From the NCBI RefSeq assembly GCF_016907295.1, contig NZ_JAFBBR010000001.1:3117201-3181200 (forward strand): a stretch of 64,000 nucleotides of DNA. The letters are read 5' to 3'. Below are positions 27,214-37,175 of the stretch, piece after piece; position 1 is the stretch's first letter; each line of letters starts with the position of its first letter. The notes under the pieces are model-generated. The model worked only from the letters and a program-made list of their open reading frames with translations. It had not been told where the DNA came from and searched no databases. The translations under genes and the position numbers were made by a program. This DNA comes from Microbacterium dextranolyticum. GTDB lineage: Bacteria > Actinomycetota > Actinomycetes > Actinomycetales > Microbacteriaceae.

Positions 27214-28122
27214 TCAGCCCTTGACGGCACCGGCCATGATGCCGCTGACCAGCTGCTTGCCGGCGAAGATGAACAGGATGAGGAGCGGGATCGTCGCCAG
27301 CAGCACGCCGGCCAGCACGATCGAGTAGTCGACGAAGTAGTTCGACTGCAGGAGCGACAGCGCCACCGGGAGCGTGGGGTTCTGCCGGTCGAGCACGATG
27401 AACGGCCAGAAGAAGTTGTTCCAGGCGGACACGAACGTGAACAGGGCGAGCATGGCGGCCGCAGGCCGGGCGGCGGGCAGGCCCACCGTGAGGAACGTGC
27501 GGAACGAGCTCGCGCCGTCGACACGGGCCGCCTCGATGAGTTCGTCCGGCACCGCCTGGCGCAGGTACTGGGTCATCCAGAACACGCCGAACGCGCTGAC
27601 CAGGGCGGGCACGATGATGGCGCCGAGCTGGCCGGTCCAGCCCATGTCGCTGAAGAGGATGTACAACGGCACGACGCCGAGCTGGGTGGGTACGGCCATC
27701 GTCGCGATCACGAACACGAGCAGCCAGCTGGAGCCCTTGAACTTGAGCTTGGCGAACGCCCACCCGGCGAGGGTGGAGAAGAACACGACCGACAGCGCGA
27801 TCAGCGCCGAGCTGACGATGGAGTTCCACAGCGCCGGCCAGAAGTTCACGGCCGGGTCGTTCATCACCTTCGCCGCGTTGGCGAAGAAGTTGCCGCCCGG
27901 GATCCACGACATGTGGGGGTCGCGGATCGTGTACGAGTCGCCCGACCCGATCAGCAGCGACCAGTAGAACGGGAACAGGCTGCCGGCCAGCACGACGCCG
28001 AGGCAGGCGTACACGAACCAGCCCGGGCGCGTGCCCTTGATGTGGCGGGGACGCTTGTTCCTGGCGGGCGCGGGGCGCTCGGGGTCGGCGAGCGGGACGG
28101 CCTGCTGGGTGAGGGCGCTCAT
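27214..28122 (-). CDS. cebG: Sugar ABC transporter permease (MalG type)
   Basis: A 302-residue permease with six hydrophobic segments. The EAA loop lies in ELIEAARVDGASSFRTFLTVGLPAARPAAA (about 190-215). It has a long N-terminal cytosolic part. It overlaps the preceding permease gene by 4 nt and pairs with it as a heterodimer; an MsiK-type shared ATPase encoded elsewhere is expected, since no ATPase gene is present in the locus (as in cebEFG). Confidence 0.92.
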   Translation of the reverse strand: MSALTQQAVPLADPERPAPARNKRPRHIKGTRPGWFVYACLGVVLAGSLFPFYWSLLIGSGDSYTIRDPHMSWIPGGNFFANAAKVMNDPAVNFWPALWNSIVSSALIALSVVFFSTLAGWAFAKLKFKGSSWLLVFVIATMAVPTQLGVVPLYILFSDMGWTGQLGAIIVPALVSAFGVFWMTQYLRQAVPDELIEAARVDGASSFRTFLTVGLPAARPAAAMLALFTFVSAWNNFFWPFIVLDRQNPTLPVALSLLQSNYFVDYSIVLAGVLLATIPLLILFIFAGKQLVSGIMAGAVKG

Positions 28123-29210
28123 CGTGTCACCTTCGTCTGTGCGGGGCGGTCGGTCGAAGAAGTGGATGCGTGCGCGGCGCGGTCGCCGGCGACGGATGCC
28201 CGGGCACGGCGGCGCGCGGCGCGCAGCTCCGCCCTGCTGAGCGTGGCCCGGCTGCCCTCGTCACGGACGAGGTTCCGGGTGATGAACAGGTTGATGACGC
28301 CGATCACGAGGATGATGAGGAACAGGATCCAGGCGAGCGCGGCGGCGCGGCCCAGGTTCCACTGGCCCCAGCCGATGTCGTACAGCCACAGCGAGATGGT
28401 GAGCCACTGGTTGTTGGCCCCGCCCGTGCCGGTCTGGTCGTACATGCGCGGCTCGTCGAAGATCTGCAGACCGCCGATCGTCGAGGTGATGATGACGAAG
28501 ATCAGGGTCGGGCGCAGGCTCGGCATGGTGATCGCGAAGAACTGGCGCGCCTTTCCGGCGCCGTCGACGGTCGCGGCCTCGTAGTAGTCGCGTGGGATGG
28601 CCTGCATCGCGGCGAGGAGGATCAGCGTGTTGTAGCCGGTCCAGCGGAAGTTGACCATCGTGGCGATCGCGATGTGGCTCGCGAACGTGTTCGAGTGCCA
28701 CATGACCGGGGAGAGTCCGATGTTGCTCAGCCACGTGTTGATGAGGCCGTACTGGTCGCCGAACATGTTCGAGAAGACCAGCGCGACGGCGACGGGGGCC
28801 ATGACGTAGGGGACGAGCACGCCCATGCGCCAGAAGGTCTTGGCACGGATGTTCTGGTCGAGCAGCGCCGCGATGAAGACGGCGACGATCAGCTGCGGCA
28901 CCGACGACAGCAGGAAGATGCTGAACGTGTTGCGCAGGGCATCCCAGAACTTCGGGTCGTTGATCACGGTGATGTACTGATCGAACCCGACGAAGGTGCC
29001 CGAGTTGCGCACGAGGTCCCAGTCCATGAACGAGATCACCGCGGTGTACCCGATCGGGAACAGGCCTACGACCAGGAACAGGATGAAGAACGGGGAGATG
29101 TAGAGGTACGGCGAGAGCTTGAGATCCCAGGCGCTCAATCGGCTGCCGAAGCCGATCCGCTTCGGCCGCCGGGTCGCGGCGCCGCGGGATGGGGAGGTGG
29201 TGGTGTCCAC
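28119..29210 (-). CDS. cebF: Sugar ABC transporter permease (MalF type)
   Basis: A 363-residue permease with six membrane segments and a large external loop. EAA motif in AIPRDYYEAATVDGAGKARQFFAITMPSL (about 210-235). It overlaps the next permease by 4 nt. A 12-bp hairpin separates it from the upstream binding-protein gene. The C-terminal tail is long, basic and Ala-rich, and likely cytosolic. Confidence 0.92.
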   Translation of the reverse strand: MDTTTSPSRGAATRRPKRIGFGSRLSAWDLKLSPYLYISPFFILFLVVGLFPIGYTAVISFMDWDLVRNSGTFVGFDQYITVINDPKFWDALRNTFSIFLLSSVPQLIVAVFIAALLDQNIRAKTFWRMGVLVPYVMAPVAVALVFSNMFGDQYGLINTWLSNIGLSPVMWHSNTFASHIAIATMVNFRWTGYNTLILLAAMQAIPRDYYEAATVDGAGKARQFFAITMPSLRPTLIFVIITSTIGGLQIFDEPRMYDQTGTGGANNQWLTISLWLYDIGWGQWNLGRAAALAWILFLIILVIGVINLFITRNLVRDEGSRATLSRAELRAARRRARASVAGDRAAHASTSSTDRPAQTKVTR

Positions 29211-29243
29211 GTCAGTCCTTCGATTCTCGTGGGTGAGGCAGAG

Positions 29244-29275
29244 AGCGGGCCCGGGAGGGTCCCCCCGGGCCCGCT
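29244..29275 (-). terminator. Intercistronic hairpin after the binding-protein gene
   Basis: AGCGGGCCCGGG (29244-29255) pairs perfectly with CCCGGGCCCGCT (29264-29275). It sits 18 bp past the binding-protein stop and 33 bp before the permease start. A hairpin here usually protects or partly terminates the message, so that binding protein exceeds permease. Confidence 0.65.
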
Positions 29276-29293
29276 GTCACTGTCCTGCCGGCG

Positions 29294-30568
29294 TCACTTG
29301 ATCGCGGCGACTTCCGTCTGCCACTGGGCCCAGGAGGCGGCCTTGTCCTGCGTCTTCTCCTCGACGCGGGTCAGTGCCTTCTGCATCGCGTCGTTGATCT
29401 GGAAGTAGAACTTGCCCTTGAACGGCGAGACCGTGACCGCGTTGGCGCGCTCGGTGAGGATCTTGCCGACGGGTGCGTTGTTGAAGAACGCGTTGGTCGA
29501 GCTGAGCAGCTCGTCGGACTTCATCGCGTCGACCTGGCTCGGGAACGTGCCCGCCGCGGCGAAGGCCTTCATCTGGGTCTCGGGGCTGCTCAGCCAGTCG
29601 GCGAGCTGCTGCGCGGCGGCGACGTGCGCGCCGTTCGCGGGGACGGTCAGGTACGAGCCGCCCCAGTTTCCACCACCACCGGGGAAGACGTTGGCGATGT
29701 CCCAGGTCTTGACGTCCTTCGCGTTGCCGGAGACCACGCCGAGCATCCAGCCGGGGCAGAGCATCGTCGCGAACGAGCCGTTGGCCAGGCCCGCCATCCA
29801 GTCGTCCGACCACTGGCTGAGGTGCGCGGACTGCGTCGAGGCGGCGTCGAGGACCTGGTTGTAGGTCTGCTCGACCTGGGGGGCGATGTCGATCTTGCCG
29901 GACGAGGGGTCCTCGTATGCGTTCTCGATCTGGTTGACCATGCCCTGGTAGGTGCCGCCGGCCGAGTCGAAGAAGGCCTTGCCGGTCGCCTTGGTGTACT
30001 GGTCGCCGACGGAGAAGTACTTCGCCCAGTCGCCCTGGAGGAGCTTGGCGACCTCGTCGCGGTCCGTCGGCAGGCCGGCGGCGGCGAACAGGTCGGAGCG
30101 GTAGCAGACGCCCTCGGGGCCGATGTCGGTGCCGTACCCGATCAGGTTGCCCTTGGGGTCGGTCGCGGCCTTGACCTTCCAGTCCAGCCAGCGGCTGCTG
30201 AGGTCGGCGGGGACGGGCGCGAGCAGGTCGGAGTACTTCATGACCTCGGGCAGCCAGTCGACCTCGATGGCCTCGATGTCGGCGAGACCGGTCTTGCCGA
30301 GCTTCTGGAAGTAGTTGGCGCGCGCGTCGTTGCTGGTCGCGGCCTTGTTGTGCACGATCGTGACGTTGGGGTGCTCCTTCGTGTACTCGGCGAACAGGGC
30401 GTCCGAGTAGCCGAAGTCGTTGAAGGTGGCGACCGTCAGGGTCACCTTCTCGTTGGGGTCGGCCGTGGCCGCGCCGCCGCCACCGCCGGCGCAGCCGGCG
30501 AGGACGAGAGCGGAGGTGGTCGCGACGCCGGCGACGAGGCCGACGCGGCGCAGTGCGCGTGTGTTCAC
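29294..30568 (-). CDS. cebE: Sugar-binding lipoprotein of ABC transporter
   Basis: A 424-residue extracellular solute-binding protein, family 1. Lipobox LVLAGC with Cys26, then Gly/Ala spacer; binding domain with [21 protein letters not shown] at about 42. AAAGGAG precedes the GTG start. It is first in an operon with two permeases, a GH1 enzyme and a CebR-like gene, so cellobiose or cello-oligosaccharide is the likely ligand (inference from gene order and operator). Confidence 0.9.
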   Translation of the reverse strand: MNTRALRRVGLVAGVATTSALVLAGCAGGGGGAATADPNEKVTLTVATFNDFGYSDALFAEYTKEHPNVTIVHNKAATSNDARANYFQKLGKTGLADIEAIEVDWLPEVMKYSDLLAPVPADLSSRWLDWKVKAATDPKGNLIGYGTDIGPEGVCYRSDLFAAAGLPTDRDEVAKLLQGDWAKYFSVGDQYTKATGKAFFDSAGGTYQGMVNQIENAYEDPSSGKIDIAPQVEQTYNQVLDAASTQSAHLSQWSDDWMAGLANGSFATMLCPGWMLGVVSGNAKDVKTWDIANVFPGGGGNWGGSYLTVPANGAHVAAAQQLADWLSSPETQMKAFAAAGTFPSQVDAMKSDELLSSTNAFFNNAPVGKILTERANAVTVSPFKGKFYFQINDAMQKALTRVEEKTQDKAASWAQWQTEVAAIK

Positions 30569-30642
30569 GTGTCACTCCTTTGTGGTGTGGGTGCGAAGGT
30601 CTTCTTCTGCCCGACGGGTGAGCACTCGAGCCCGGAGGCAAT

Positions 30643-30662
30643 CCGTGGGAGCGCTCCCACGG
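30643..30662. promoter_or_regulatory. Perfect CebR-type operator
   Basis: CCGTGGGAGCGCTCCCACGG is a perfect 20-bp palindrome whose core TGGGAGCGCTCCCA equals the established Streptomyces CebR box. It lies 75 bp before the binding-protein start. Confidence 0.9.
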
Positions 30663-30741
30663 TTTCGATCACACTTCGGTAACGGCCCCGGGGCCGTAGA
30701 CTGTGCGGGCACCCCTTCCCGCGATTTCCACGGAGACTCGA

Positions 30742-30987
30742 ATGCCCACCATCGTCGTCGACGTCATGCCCAAGGCCGAGCTGCTGGACCCGCAGGGCAA
30801 GGCGGTCGCCGGAGCGCTCGCCCGTCTCGGTCACGAGGGCTTCGAGGGCGTCCGCATCGGCAAGCGGTTCGAGCTCACGGTGGCGGATGCCTCCGAAGAG
30901 ACCCTCGCCGCGGTCAAGGTCATCGCGGACGAGATCCTCTCCAATGCCGTGATCGAGGACGTCGTCGGCATCGAGGTCGCCCCGTGA
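30742..30987 (+). CDS. purS: FGAM synthase subunit PurS
   Basis: An 81-residue PurS protein ([32 protein letters not shown]), which bridges PurQ and PurL in the formylglycinamidine ribonucleotide synthase complex. GGAG stands 8 nt before the ATG. The stop overlaps the purQ GTG by 4 nt. purL is not in the window, since an unrelated deaminase follows purQ. Confidence 0.95.
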   Translation: MPTIVVDVMPKAELLDPQGKAVAGALARLGHEGFEGVRIGKRFELTVADASEETLAAVKVIADEILSNAVIEDVVGIEVAP

Positions 30988-31691
30988 CGACCCGCATCGG
31001 CGTCATCACGTTCCCGGGGTCGCTGGACGACGGCGACGCCCGCCGCGCGATCCGTCTCGCCGGCGCCGAACCCGTCGCGCTCTGGCACGGCTCGCACGAT
31101 CTCGAGGGCGTCGACGCCCTGGTCCTGCCCGGCGGATTCAGCTACGGCGACTACCTGCGCGCCGGGGCGATCGCCGCTCTCGCGCCGATCATGGCTGAGG
31201 TGAAGGACGCCGCTGCGAAGGGGATGCCCGTGCTCGGCATCTGCAACGGATTCCAGATGCTCGTCGAGGCGCACCTGCTGCCGGGCGGGCTCATCCGCAA
31301 CGCCCACCAGCAGTTCATCCGTCGCGATCAGCGACTGCGGGTCGAGAACGCCACCACCGCGTGGACGTCGGAGTTCACTGCGGGCCAGGAGATCACGATC
31401 CCGCTGAAGAACGCCGACGGCGGCTACATCTGCTCGTCCGAGACGCTGAAGCAGATCGAGGGCGACGGTCTCGTCGCGTTCCGCTACGTCGGGGTGAACC
31501 CGAACGGATCGCTCGACGACATCGCCGGGCTCACCAACGAGCGCGGCAACGTCGTCGGCCTGATGCCGCACCCCGAGCACGCCGTCGAGCCGGGCTTCGG
31601 CCCGAGCACGCCGGCCGCGATGCGGTCGGGCATCGACGGGCTGGCGTTCTTCACGTCGGCCGTCGCGGCGCTGGCCTCCTCCGCCGCCTGA
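30984..31691 (+). CDS. purQ: FGAM synthase glutaminase subunit PurQ
   Basis: A 235-residue class I glutaminase. Nucleophile Cys in GICNGFQML (about 86-94), and the His/Glu pair in MPHPEHAVE near residue 194. It supplies ammonia to PurL. The GTG start overlaps the purS stop. A GGATGCC/GGCATCC inverted pair (31714-31729) 22 bp after the stop may act as a weak terminator. Confidence 0.96.
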   Translation: MTTRIGVITFPGSLDDGDARRAIRLAGAEPVALWHGSHDLEGVDALVLPGGFSYGDYLRAGAIAALAPIMAEVKDAAAKGMPVLGICNGFQMLVEAHLLPGGLIRNAHQQFIRRDQRLRVENATTAWTSEFTAGQEITIPLKNADGGYICSSETLKQIEGDGLVAFRYVGVNPNGSLDDIAGLTNERGNVVGLMPHPEHAVEPGFGPSTPAAMRSGIDGLAFFTSAVAALASSAA

Positions 31692-31772
31692 TCGGGAGCG
31701 CAGCGCGCACGACGGATGCCCCGGCATCCGGGCGTAGCCTCGCCGAAACATCCCGGCGGTAGCGTCACGAGC

Positions 31773-32372
31773 ATGACCGCACTCGCCACCTCGTACACGG
31801 CGTCGCTGCCCTCGTGGCTCATCGCCGACCTCGACTCGCTGCCCGCCGTTCTGCCGACGGCCCAGGAGCAGATGCTGCTCGTGAACGAGCTGGCCGACCG
31901 CAACTGGCGGGCCGGCAACGGGGGTCCGTTCGCCGCGATCGTGGTCGACGAGGCATCCGGAGCGCTCATCTCGGTGGGCGTGAACGTCGTCCTCGAGTCG
32001 GGCGTGACCTCCGCGCACGCCGAGGTCATGGCACTCGCCCTCGCCCAGCGCGCCGTCGGACGCTGGGACCTCGGTGCGGGCGGCGAACGCCTGACGCTCG
32101 TGGTCAACTGGCGTCCGTGCGTGCAGTGCTACGGCGCGACGATGTGGAGCGGCGTTCGCTCGCTCGTCGTCGCCGGAGAGGGCGACCTGCTCGAGGAGCT
32201 CACCGGATTCGACGAGGGCCCCATGGTCGACGACTGGGCGGAGCAGTTCGAGCGCCGCGGCATCCGCGTCACCTCCGGCATCGGATACGACGAGGCCGTC
32301 GCCGTGTACCGCGCGTACGGCGCGAGCGACGCGGTCGTCTACAACGCGCGCGGCGCGGTCGAGGCGGTCTGA
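31773..32372 (+). CDS. Nucleoside/nucleobase deaminase (CDA superfamily)
   Basis: A 199-residue zinc deaminase of the cytidine/guanine deaminase superfamily. Zinc-site motifs HAEVMAL (about 85; His and catalytic Glu) and PCVQC (about 115; Cys pair) are intact. Deaminates a cytosine-, guanine- or tRNA-adenosine-like amine; the substrate cannot be read from sequence. Closeness to purine genes favours guanine or a similar base. TAGCGT stands 7 nt before the ATG (leaderless). Confidence 0.85.
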   Translation: MTALATSYTASLPSWLIADLDSLPAVLPTAQEQMLLVNELADRNWRAGNGGPFAAIVVDEASGALISVGVNVVLESGVTSAHAEVMALALAQRAVGRWDLGAGGERLTLVVNWRPCVQCYGATMWSGVRSLVVAGEGDLLEELTGFDEGPMVDDWAEQFERRGIRVTSGIGYDEAVAVYRAYGASDAVVYNARGAVEAV

Positions 32373-32386
32373 GCGACCGCCTCGAC
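32358..32386. terminator. Hairpin at convergent gene ends
   Basis: A 12-bp perfect stem (32358-32369 with 32375-32386) and 5-nt loop. The stem begins inside the deaminase's last codons and its loop carries the stop codon. Confidence 0.7.
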
Positions 32387-32393
32387 GCGAGAC

Positions 32394-33425
32394 TCAGCGC
32401 GAGAGGCTCACTCCGTGCTCCGCGGCGTAGTCGCGGACGGCGGAAACGTACGCGTCGCGGCGGGCGGGGGTGAGCCAGGACGCCTCGAAGGAGTTGATCG
32501 CCAGCTGCGCCAGATCGGCCTCGTCGAGGCCCGCCTGCGCGGCGAGGGCGACGTAGTTCTCCGCGACGTAGGCGCCGAAGTAGGCCGGGTCGTCGGAGTT
32601 CACCGTCACCCGCACGCCCTCGCGCAGCAGCGTCACGATCTCGTCGGCCTTCATCTGCTCGGTCACGAACGAGTTCGACACCGGGCAGCAGGTGAAGCCG
32701 AGCCCGCGCTCCTTCGCGAGCGCGACGAGCGCGGGGTCCTCGACGATGTTCGTGCCGTGGTCGATGCGGTCGACGCGGATGTCGCGCAGCACCTCGCCGA
32801 TGTTGTCGATGGAGCCCACCTGATCGATGTCGCAGTGCATCGTGAGGAAGAATCCCTCGGACTTGGCGCGGGCGAACACGGCGGCGAACTTGGACGGCGG
32901 GTTGTCGCGCTCGTCGGAGTCGAGCCCGACGCCCACGATCCACTGCTTGTACTCGAGCGCCTCCATGAGCGTCGCCATGGCGAACTCGGCGGAGAAGTCG
33001 CGCAGGAAGCAGAGGATGAGCTCCGCCGAGATCCCCAGCTCGTCCTGCGCCCGCACGGCGGCGCGGCGGTACCCGCCGATGACGGCGGAGAAGGGCACGA
33101 CCCGGCTCGTGTGGGCCTGCGGGTCGAAGAACATCTCGGCGTGGACGACGCCCTGCTCCTTCGCGCGCAGCAGGTAGGCCCACGCCAGGTCGTGGAAGTC
33201 GTCGGCGGTCTGCAGCACCTCCATGGCCGGGTAGTACACCGCGAGGAAGCTCGTCAGATCCGTGAAGTCGTACGTCGCGCGCACCTCTTCGACGCTCGTC
33301 TGCGCGAGCTGGATGCCGTTGCGTGCGGCGAGCTCGAACTTCAGCTCGGGCTCGAGCGTGCCCTCGAGGTGCAGGTGGAGCTCTGCCTTGGGCAGGCCGA
33401 AGGCGAAGGCGGCGAGGTCGGACAT
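32394..33425 (-). CDS. Adenine/adenosine deaminase-like protein with altered HAGE motif
   Basis: A 343-residue amidohydrolase that by its opening (LPKAELHLHLEGTLEPEL, zinc His17 and His19), AEMFFDPQAHT and VNSDDPAYFG belongs to the adenine-deaminase branch of the adenosine deaminase family. The normally invariant H-A-G-E is H-C-D-I here (His197-Ile200), so the catalytic Glu is missing at its usual place; Asp199 or Asp201 may stand in. The substrate may therefore differ from adenine, for example an N6-substituted or oxidised purine, or an aminopyrimidine. It is the last gene of a five-gene operon with an NMT1-type ABC transporter. Confidence 0.85.
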   Translation of the reverse strand: MSDLAAFAFGLPKAELHLHLEGTLEPELKFELAARNGIQLAQTSVEEVRATYDFTDLTSFLAVYYPAMEVLQTADDFHDLAWAYLLRAKEQGVVHAEMFFDPQAHTSRVVPFSAVIGGYRRAAVRAQDELGISAELILCFLRDFSAEFAMATLMEALEYKQWIVGVGLDSDERDNPPSKFAAVFARAKSEGFFLTMHCDIDQVGSIDNIGEVLRDIRVDRIDHGTNIVEDPALVALAKERGLGFTCCPVSNSFVTEQMKADEIVTLLREGVRVTVNSDDPAYFGAYVAENYVALAAQAGLDEADLAQLAINSFEASWLTPARRDAYVSAVRDYAAEHGVSLSR

Positions 33426-33448
33426 GGGGGCCTTTCGGGGGTGGGGCA

Positions 33449-34306
33449 TCAGACGCGGTCGGACATGCCCATACGGGCGAGCAGGACCGCTTCCAGGATA
33501 TGGACCAGGTTGTAGAGGATCAGCGCCGCGACCGTGATCACCGCGACCGAGGACCACAGCGCGGAGAACTGCGCGGCGGCGATGTAGCCGCCGAACGCGC
33601 CGCCGATCCCGCCGCCGACGGCGAGCCATTCGGCCAGGAGTGCACCGGTGATGGCGCCGGGCACCGAGATGCGGACGGCGGCCAGGAGCGAGGGCAGGGC
33701 GCTCGGCAGGGCGACCTTGCGCAGCACGGTCCACGACGAGCCGCCGTACACCGAGACGAGGTCGCTCATGTGGGCGGGCGCCGACTTCAACCCGAAGGCG
33801 ATCGTGACGAGGGCGGGGAAGAGGACGACGATCCCGCCGAGCACCGCGATCGTGGCGAAGTCGCGCGCGAAGATCAGGATGATGACCGGGGCCATCGCGA
33901 TCAGCGGCACGGATCGCAGCAGCATCGCGAGCGGCATGAGCGCGTGCTCGACCCCCGCGCTGAGCTGGAAGAGCGCCGCGACCAGCACGGCGACGACGAG
34001 CCCCGCGACGAAGCCGACCGCGGCGTGCCCGAGCGACACCCACAGCTGGCCGAACACGGCGGCACGGTTGGCTTCGGCCGCGGGCACCGTGAACAGGTAG
34101 TTCCAGACGTCGAGCGGGCCCTTGCCCACATACGGATTGACGCGGAAGATCCACAGCGAGCCGGCCCAGAGCACGAGGACGGCGGCGAGGGTCAGCACGA
34201 AGGTCATGAGGCCCGATCCGACGGCGCGCAGACCCGCGGAGCGTGTGCGGCGTCGAGCGGTCGCGGACGCCGACACGATCGACGTCGCCGAGACCGCGGC
34301 GCTCAT
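33449..34306 (-). CDS. ABC transporter permease 2 (SsuC/ThiX type)
   Basis: A 285-residue permease with six membrane segments; EAA-like loop VYGGSSWTVLRKVALPSALPSL (about 190-212). It starts inside the stop of the other permease gene (4-nt overlap) and ends 23 bp before the deaminase-like gene. Two unlike permeases in one operon suggest a heterodimeric channel, unlike the usual single-permease sulfonate or thiamine-precursor systems. Confidence 0.88.
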   Translation of the reverse strand: MSAAVSATSIVSASATARRRTRSAGLRAVGSGLMTFVLTLAAVLVLWAGSLWIFRVNPYVGKGPLDVWNYLFTVPAAEANRAAVFGQLWVSLGHAAVGFVAGLVVAVLVAALFQLSAGVEHALMPLAMLLRSVPLIAMAPVIILIFARDFATIAVLGGIVVLFPALVTIAFGLKSAPAHMSDLVSVYGGSSWTVLRKVALPSALPSLLAAVRISVPGAITGALLAEWLAVGGGIGGAFGGYIAAAQFSALWSSVAVITVAALILYNLVHILEAVLLARMGMSDRV

Positions 34307-35139
34307 CGTCGCGCTCCCTTCGACCACGGCGCGACCGACCGCGCGATGATCCCGAGCAGGGCGTACCCGATCAGCGCGACCGCACCCGACACCAGGGCGA
34401 GACCCCAGACGCGCGGCGCGTCGAGCGCCTGCTGCGCCGCGATCATCGCGGGACCGACGCCCAGCTCGACCTTGCCGAAGAACTCTCCCAGGACAGCGCC
34501 GAGGAACGCCGCCGGCACGGCGATCTGCAGTGCGTTCAGGATCGACGGCAGCGCGGCGATCAGTCGGATCTTGCGCAGTTGCGTGAAGCGGGAGCCGCCG
34601 TAGACGGCGACGACGTCGAGGCTCGCCCGATCCGCCGCCTTGAGGCCCAGGAGTGCGCCGACGACGGTCGTGAAGAAGACCGCGAGCGCGGCGAGGAAGG
34701 ATGCCGTGCCCGAGGGCTCGCCCGGCTTGGGCACCGGGATGATGACGACCAGCAGCATCCCGATCGCGACGATGGGGATGCAGTAGGTGATGATCGCCAG
34801 CTGCATGACCACGCCCTCCAGACTCGGCACGACGAGCACGAGCCCCGCGAGCACGAGCGCGAGACCGTTCCCCCAGAGGTATCCCGTGCCCGCCTCGGTG
34901 ATGGTGACGGAGAAGTTGCGGGCGTAGTAGGCCCACCCGGTCTGCACGAACTCCTCGACGACCTGGGGCGGGGTGGGGATGGCCTGGACGCCGCCCGGTC
35001 CGACGTTCGAGAACACGGTCGCCGCGAGCACCCACCACACGAGGACGATCCCGATCGCGCCCAGGATCCCGGTCGCCCACGCCGGAAGACGCATGGCGCG
35101 CAGGGCGCCGCCGCGCCCCATCGCCTGGTCAGTGGTCAT
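34303..35139 (-). CDS. ABC transporter permease 1 (SsuC/ThiX type)
   Basis: A 278-residue permease with six membrane segments; EAA-like loop [23 protein letters not shown] (about 185-207). I place the start at the ATG at 35139 (GGAGG 11 nt upstream, overlapping the ATPase stop); a GTG at 35151 is possible. Overlaps both neighbours, so the genes are translationally coupled. Confidence 0.88.
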   Translation of the reverse strand: MTTDQAMGRGGALRAMRLPAWATGILGAIGIVLVWWVLAATVFSNVGPGGVQAIPTPPQVVEEFVQTGWAYYARNFSVTITEAGTGYLWGNGLALVLAGLVLVVPSLEGVVMQLAIITYCIPIVAIGMLLVVIIPVPKPGEPSGTASFLAALAVFFTTVVGALLGLKAADRASLDVVAVYGGSRFTQLRKIRLIAALPSILNALQIAVPAAFLGAVLGEFFGKVELGVGPAMIAAQQALDAPRVWGLALVSGAVALIGYALLGIIARSVAPWSKGARR

Positions 35140-35953
35140 CGGCTGCGGCACCTCCCACGCCGAACAGCAGCTCGGAGGCCCGGTCGACGTAGGCGTGGAA
35201 CTCGGGTGTGCGCATCATCTCCGGCAGCCGCGGACGCGGCAGGTCGATCTGCATGACCTCCTTGATGCGGCCGGGGCGCGGGCTCATGACAGCGACCTGG
35301 TCGGAGAGGAAGATCGCCTCGGAAATGCCGTGCGTGACCAGCAGGGTCGTCGCCGGCTTCTCGGTCCAGATGCGCAGGAGCTCGAGGTTGAGCTTCTGCC
35401 GCGTCATGTCGTCGAGCGCGCCGAACGGCTCGTCGAACAGCAGCACCGACGGCTTCATGATGAGCGATCGTGCGATCGACACGCGCTGGCGCATGCCGCC
35501 GGACAGCTGCGCGGGCTTCGCCTTCTCGAACCCCTTGAGACCGACGAGCTCGATCATCTCGCTCACGTACTCGCGATCCACGGGGCGTCCGGCGACCTCG
35601 AACGGTAGCTGGATGTTGGACTGCACGCTGCGCCACGGCAGCAGAGCCGAGTCCTGGAAGGCGATCCCGAGCTCTCCCGCCCGCCGCAGCTCCTTCGGGC
35701 TCTTGCCATCCACGCGGGTCGTGCCGCTGGTCGGGTCTTCGAGTCCCGCGAGGATGCGCAGGATGGTCGACTTGCCGCAGCCGGAAGGCCCGAGCAGGGA
35801 CAGGAAGGATCCCTGGTCGGTGTGCAGGTCGGCATCCTGCAGCGCCACCACTTGCTTTCGCCCGACGGTGAAGATCTTGTTGAGGGCGGTGATCTGCAGA
35901 CCGGTGCCCAGGCTCGTCGCCTGGGCACCGGTCTGGATGGCCGTGTCGGTCAC
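35129..35953 (-). CDS. ABC transporter ATPase (NitT/TauT type)
   Basis: A 274-residue ATPase with Walker [10 protein letters not shown] (about 55-63), Q-loop [12 protein letters not shown], signature [15 protein letters not shown], Walker [13 protein letters not shown] and H-loop VTHGISEA. This set is typical of the nitrate/sulfonate/bicarbonate/pyrimidine-precursor ABC class. Starts with GTG 26 bp after the binding-protein stop. Confidence 0.92.
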   Translation of the reverse strand: MTDTAIQTGAQATSLGTGLQITALNKIFTVGRKQVVALQDADLHTDQGSFLSLLGPSGCGKSTILRILAGLEDPTSGTTRVDGKSPKELRRAGELGIAFQDSALLPWRSVQSNIQLPFEVAGRPVDREYVSEMIELVGLKGFEKAKPAQLSGGMRQRVSIARSLIMKPSVLLFDEPFGALDDMTRQKLNLELLRIWTEKPATTLLVTHGISEAIFLSDQVAVMSPRPGRIKEVMQIDLPRPRLPEMMRTPEFHAYVDRASELLFGVGGAAADDH

Positions 35954-35979
35954 GAAGGCTCCGTCATCCGTTGCGGGTC

Positions 35980-37050
35980 TCAGTGCGCGTACGCGACGAG
36001 GCCCGGGTTCTCGGCGTACACCTCGGACAGGAGGCTGAGGTCGAAGAGGTCGGATGCCTTGAGGGTGATGCCGGCGCCGGCGAGGCTCGCGATCGTCATC
36101 TTCTGCAGGTCGTCCGAGATCGTGAACAGGCCGTTCTTGGTCGTCTCGTCGGAGACGACGAGAGCGTTCTGCGCCTTCGAGCCGGCGAGGGTCTTGGCGG
36201 GGTCGAGGCCGAGGTCGGCGCCGTAGGTCTTCAGCGCCAGGTCGGCGCCGGCCTGCGGGTCGGCGAGGGCGTCGGTCCAGCCGCGGATCTCGGCCTTGAG
36301 GAAGTCCTTGAGCATGCCGCGCTTGTTCGCGATGGTGTCATCGGTGGCCGCGACCGTCTCGGCGACGAAGGGCAGGCCGTTCTCCGCGAAGGGCAGGTTG
36401 GTGGTCGACAGCCCCTGCATCTCGAGCGTGATCGCCTCGTTCGTGATGTAGGCGACGAAACCGTCGACCTCGCCGTTGACCAGCGGCGCCGGGTCGTACT
36501 GGACGGGGACGATCGTGAGCTCCGACGGGTTGATCCCGTTGGCGGCCAGCAGCGCCTTGAAGAGCGAGGCGTTGGAGTCCTGGACGCCGATCTTCTTGCC
36601 CTTGAGGTCGGCGGGCGTGGCGATGTTGCCGCCGTTCTTCAACGAGAGGATCGTGAACGGGTTCTTCTGGAAGGTCGCCCCGATGATCTTCACCGGTGCC
36701 CCTTCGTTCGCGACGGCGGCACCGACCGACACCGAGTCGCTGAGGGCGACCGTGGCTGTGCCGCTGGCGAGCTCGGCGACGCCGGTCGACGGGCCGGGAA
36801 CGAGGTTGACCGAGGAGAACCCGGCCTCGGAGTAGTAGCCCTTGCTGTCGGCGAGATACTCACCGGCGAACTCCTCGTTCTTGATCCAGCTGAGCTGGAC
36901 GGTGAGGTCTCCGTGCGATGCCGAGGCGGACGACGCGGAGTCGGCAGGCGTCGTGGAGGAGGAGCAGCCGGCGAGGGCGGCGGCGGCGAGGGCGGTGCCC
37001 AGGAGGGCGGCGACGGCGCGCCGTGCGCGCCGCGAGGAAAGGATGCTCAT
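35980..37050 (-). CDS. NMT1/THI5-like substrate-binding lipoprotein
   Basis: A 356-residue lipoprotein (ALAGC, Cys29) with an NMT1/THI5-like binding domain: [25 protein letters not shown] (about 50-74), a place where thiamine-precursor and riboflavin binders have aromatic residues, and [23 protein letters not shown]. The ligand is probably a planar heterocycle. It leads a five-gene operon ending in the deaminase-like gene, so the imported compound is probably an amino-purine or amino-pyrimidine (inference). The start at 37050 is preferred over 37122 because the signal peptide begins there. Confidence 0.9.
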   Translation of the reverse strand: MSILSSRRARRAVAALLGTALAAAALAGCSSSTTPADSASSASASHGDLTVQLSWIKNEEFAGEYLADSKGYYSEAGFSSVNLVPGPSTGVAELASGTATVALSDSVSVGAAVANEGAPVKIIGATFQKNPFTILSLKNGGNIATPADLKGKKIGVQDSNASLFKALLAANGINPSELTIVPVQYDPAPLVNGEVDGFVAYITNEAITLEMQGLSTTNLPFAENGLPFVAETVAATDDTIANKRGMLKDFLKAEIRGWTDALADPQAGADLALKTYGADLGLDPAKTLAGSKAQNALVVSDETTKNGLFTISDDLQKMTIASLAGAGITLKASDLFDLSLLSEVYAENPGLVAYAH

Positions 37051-37175
37051 GTGCTGTGATCTCCGAGTTCTTGGCGGTTCGCTTCGGGCGACGAGCTCGT
37101 GCACCGCCCGGCACGACTGCAAGCGACGCTAGAAGACGTAGATTTCGCGCACATCGGGGGTCTGTTTCGGGGCGG

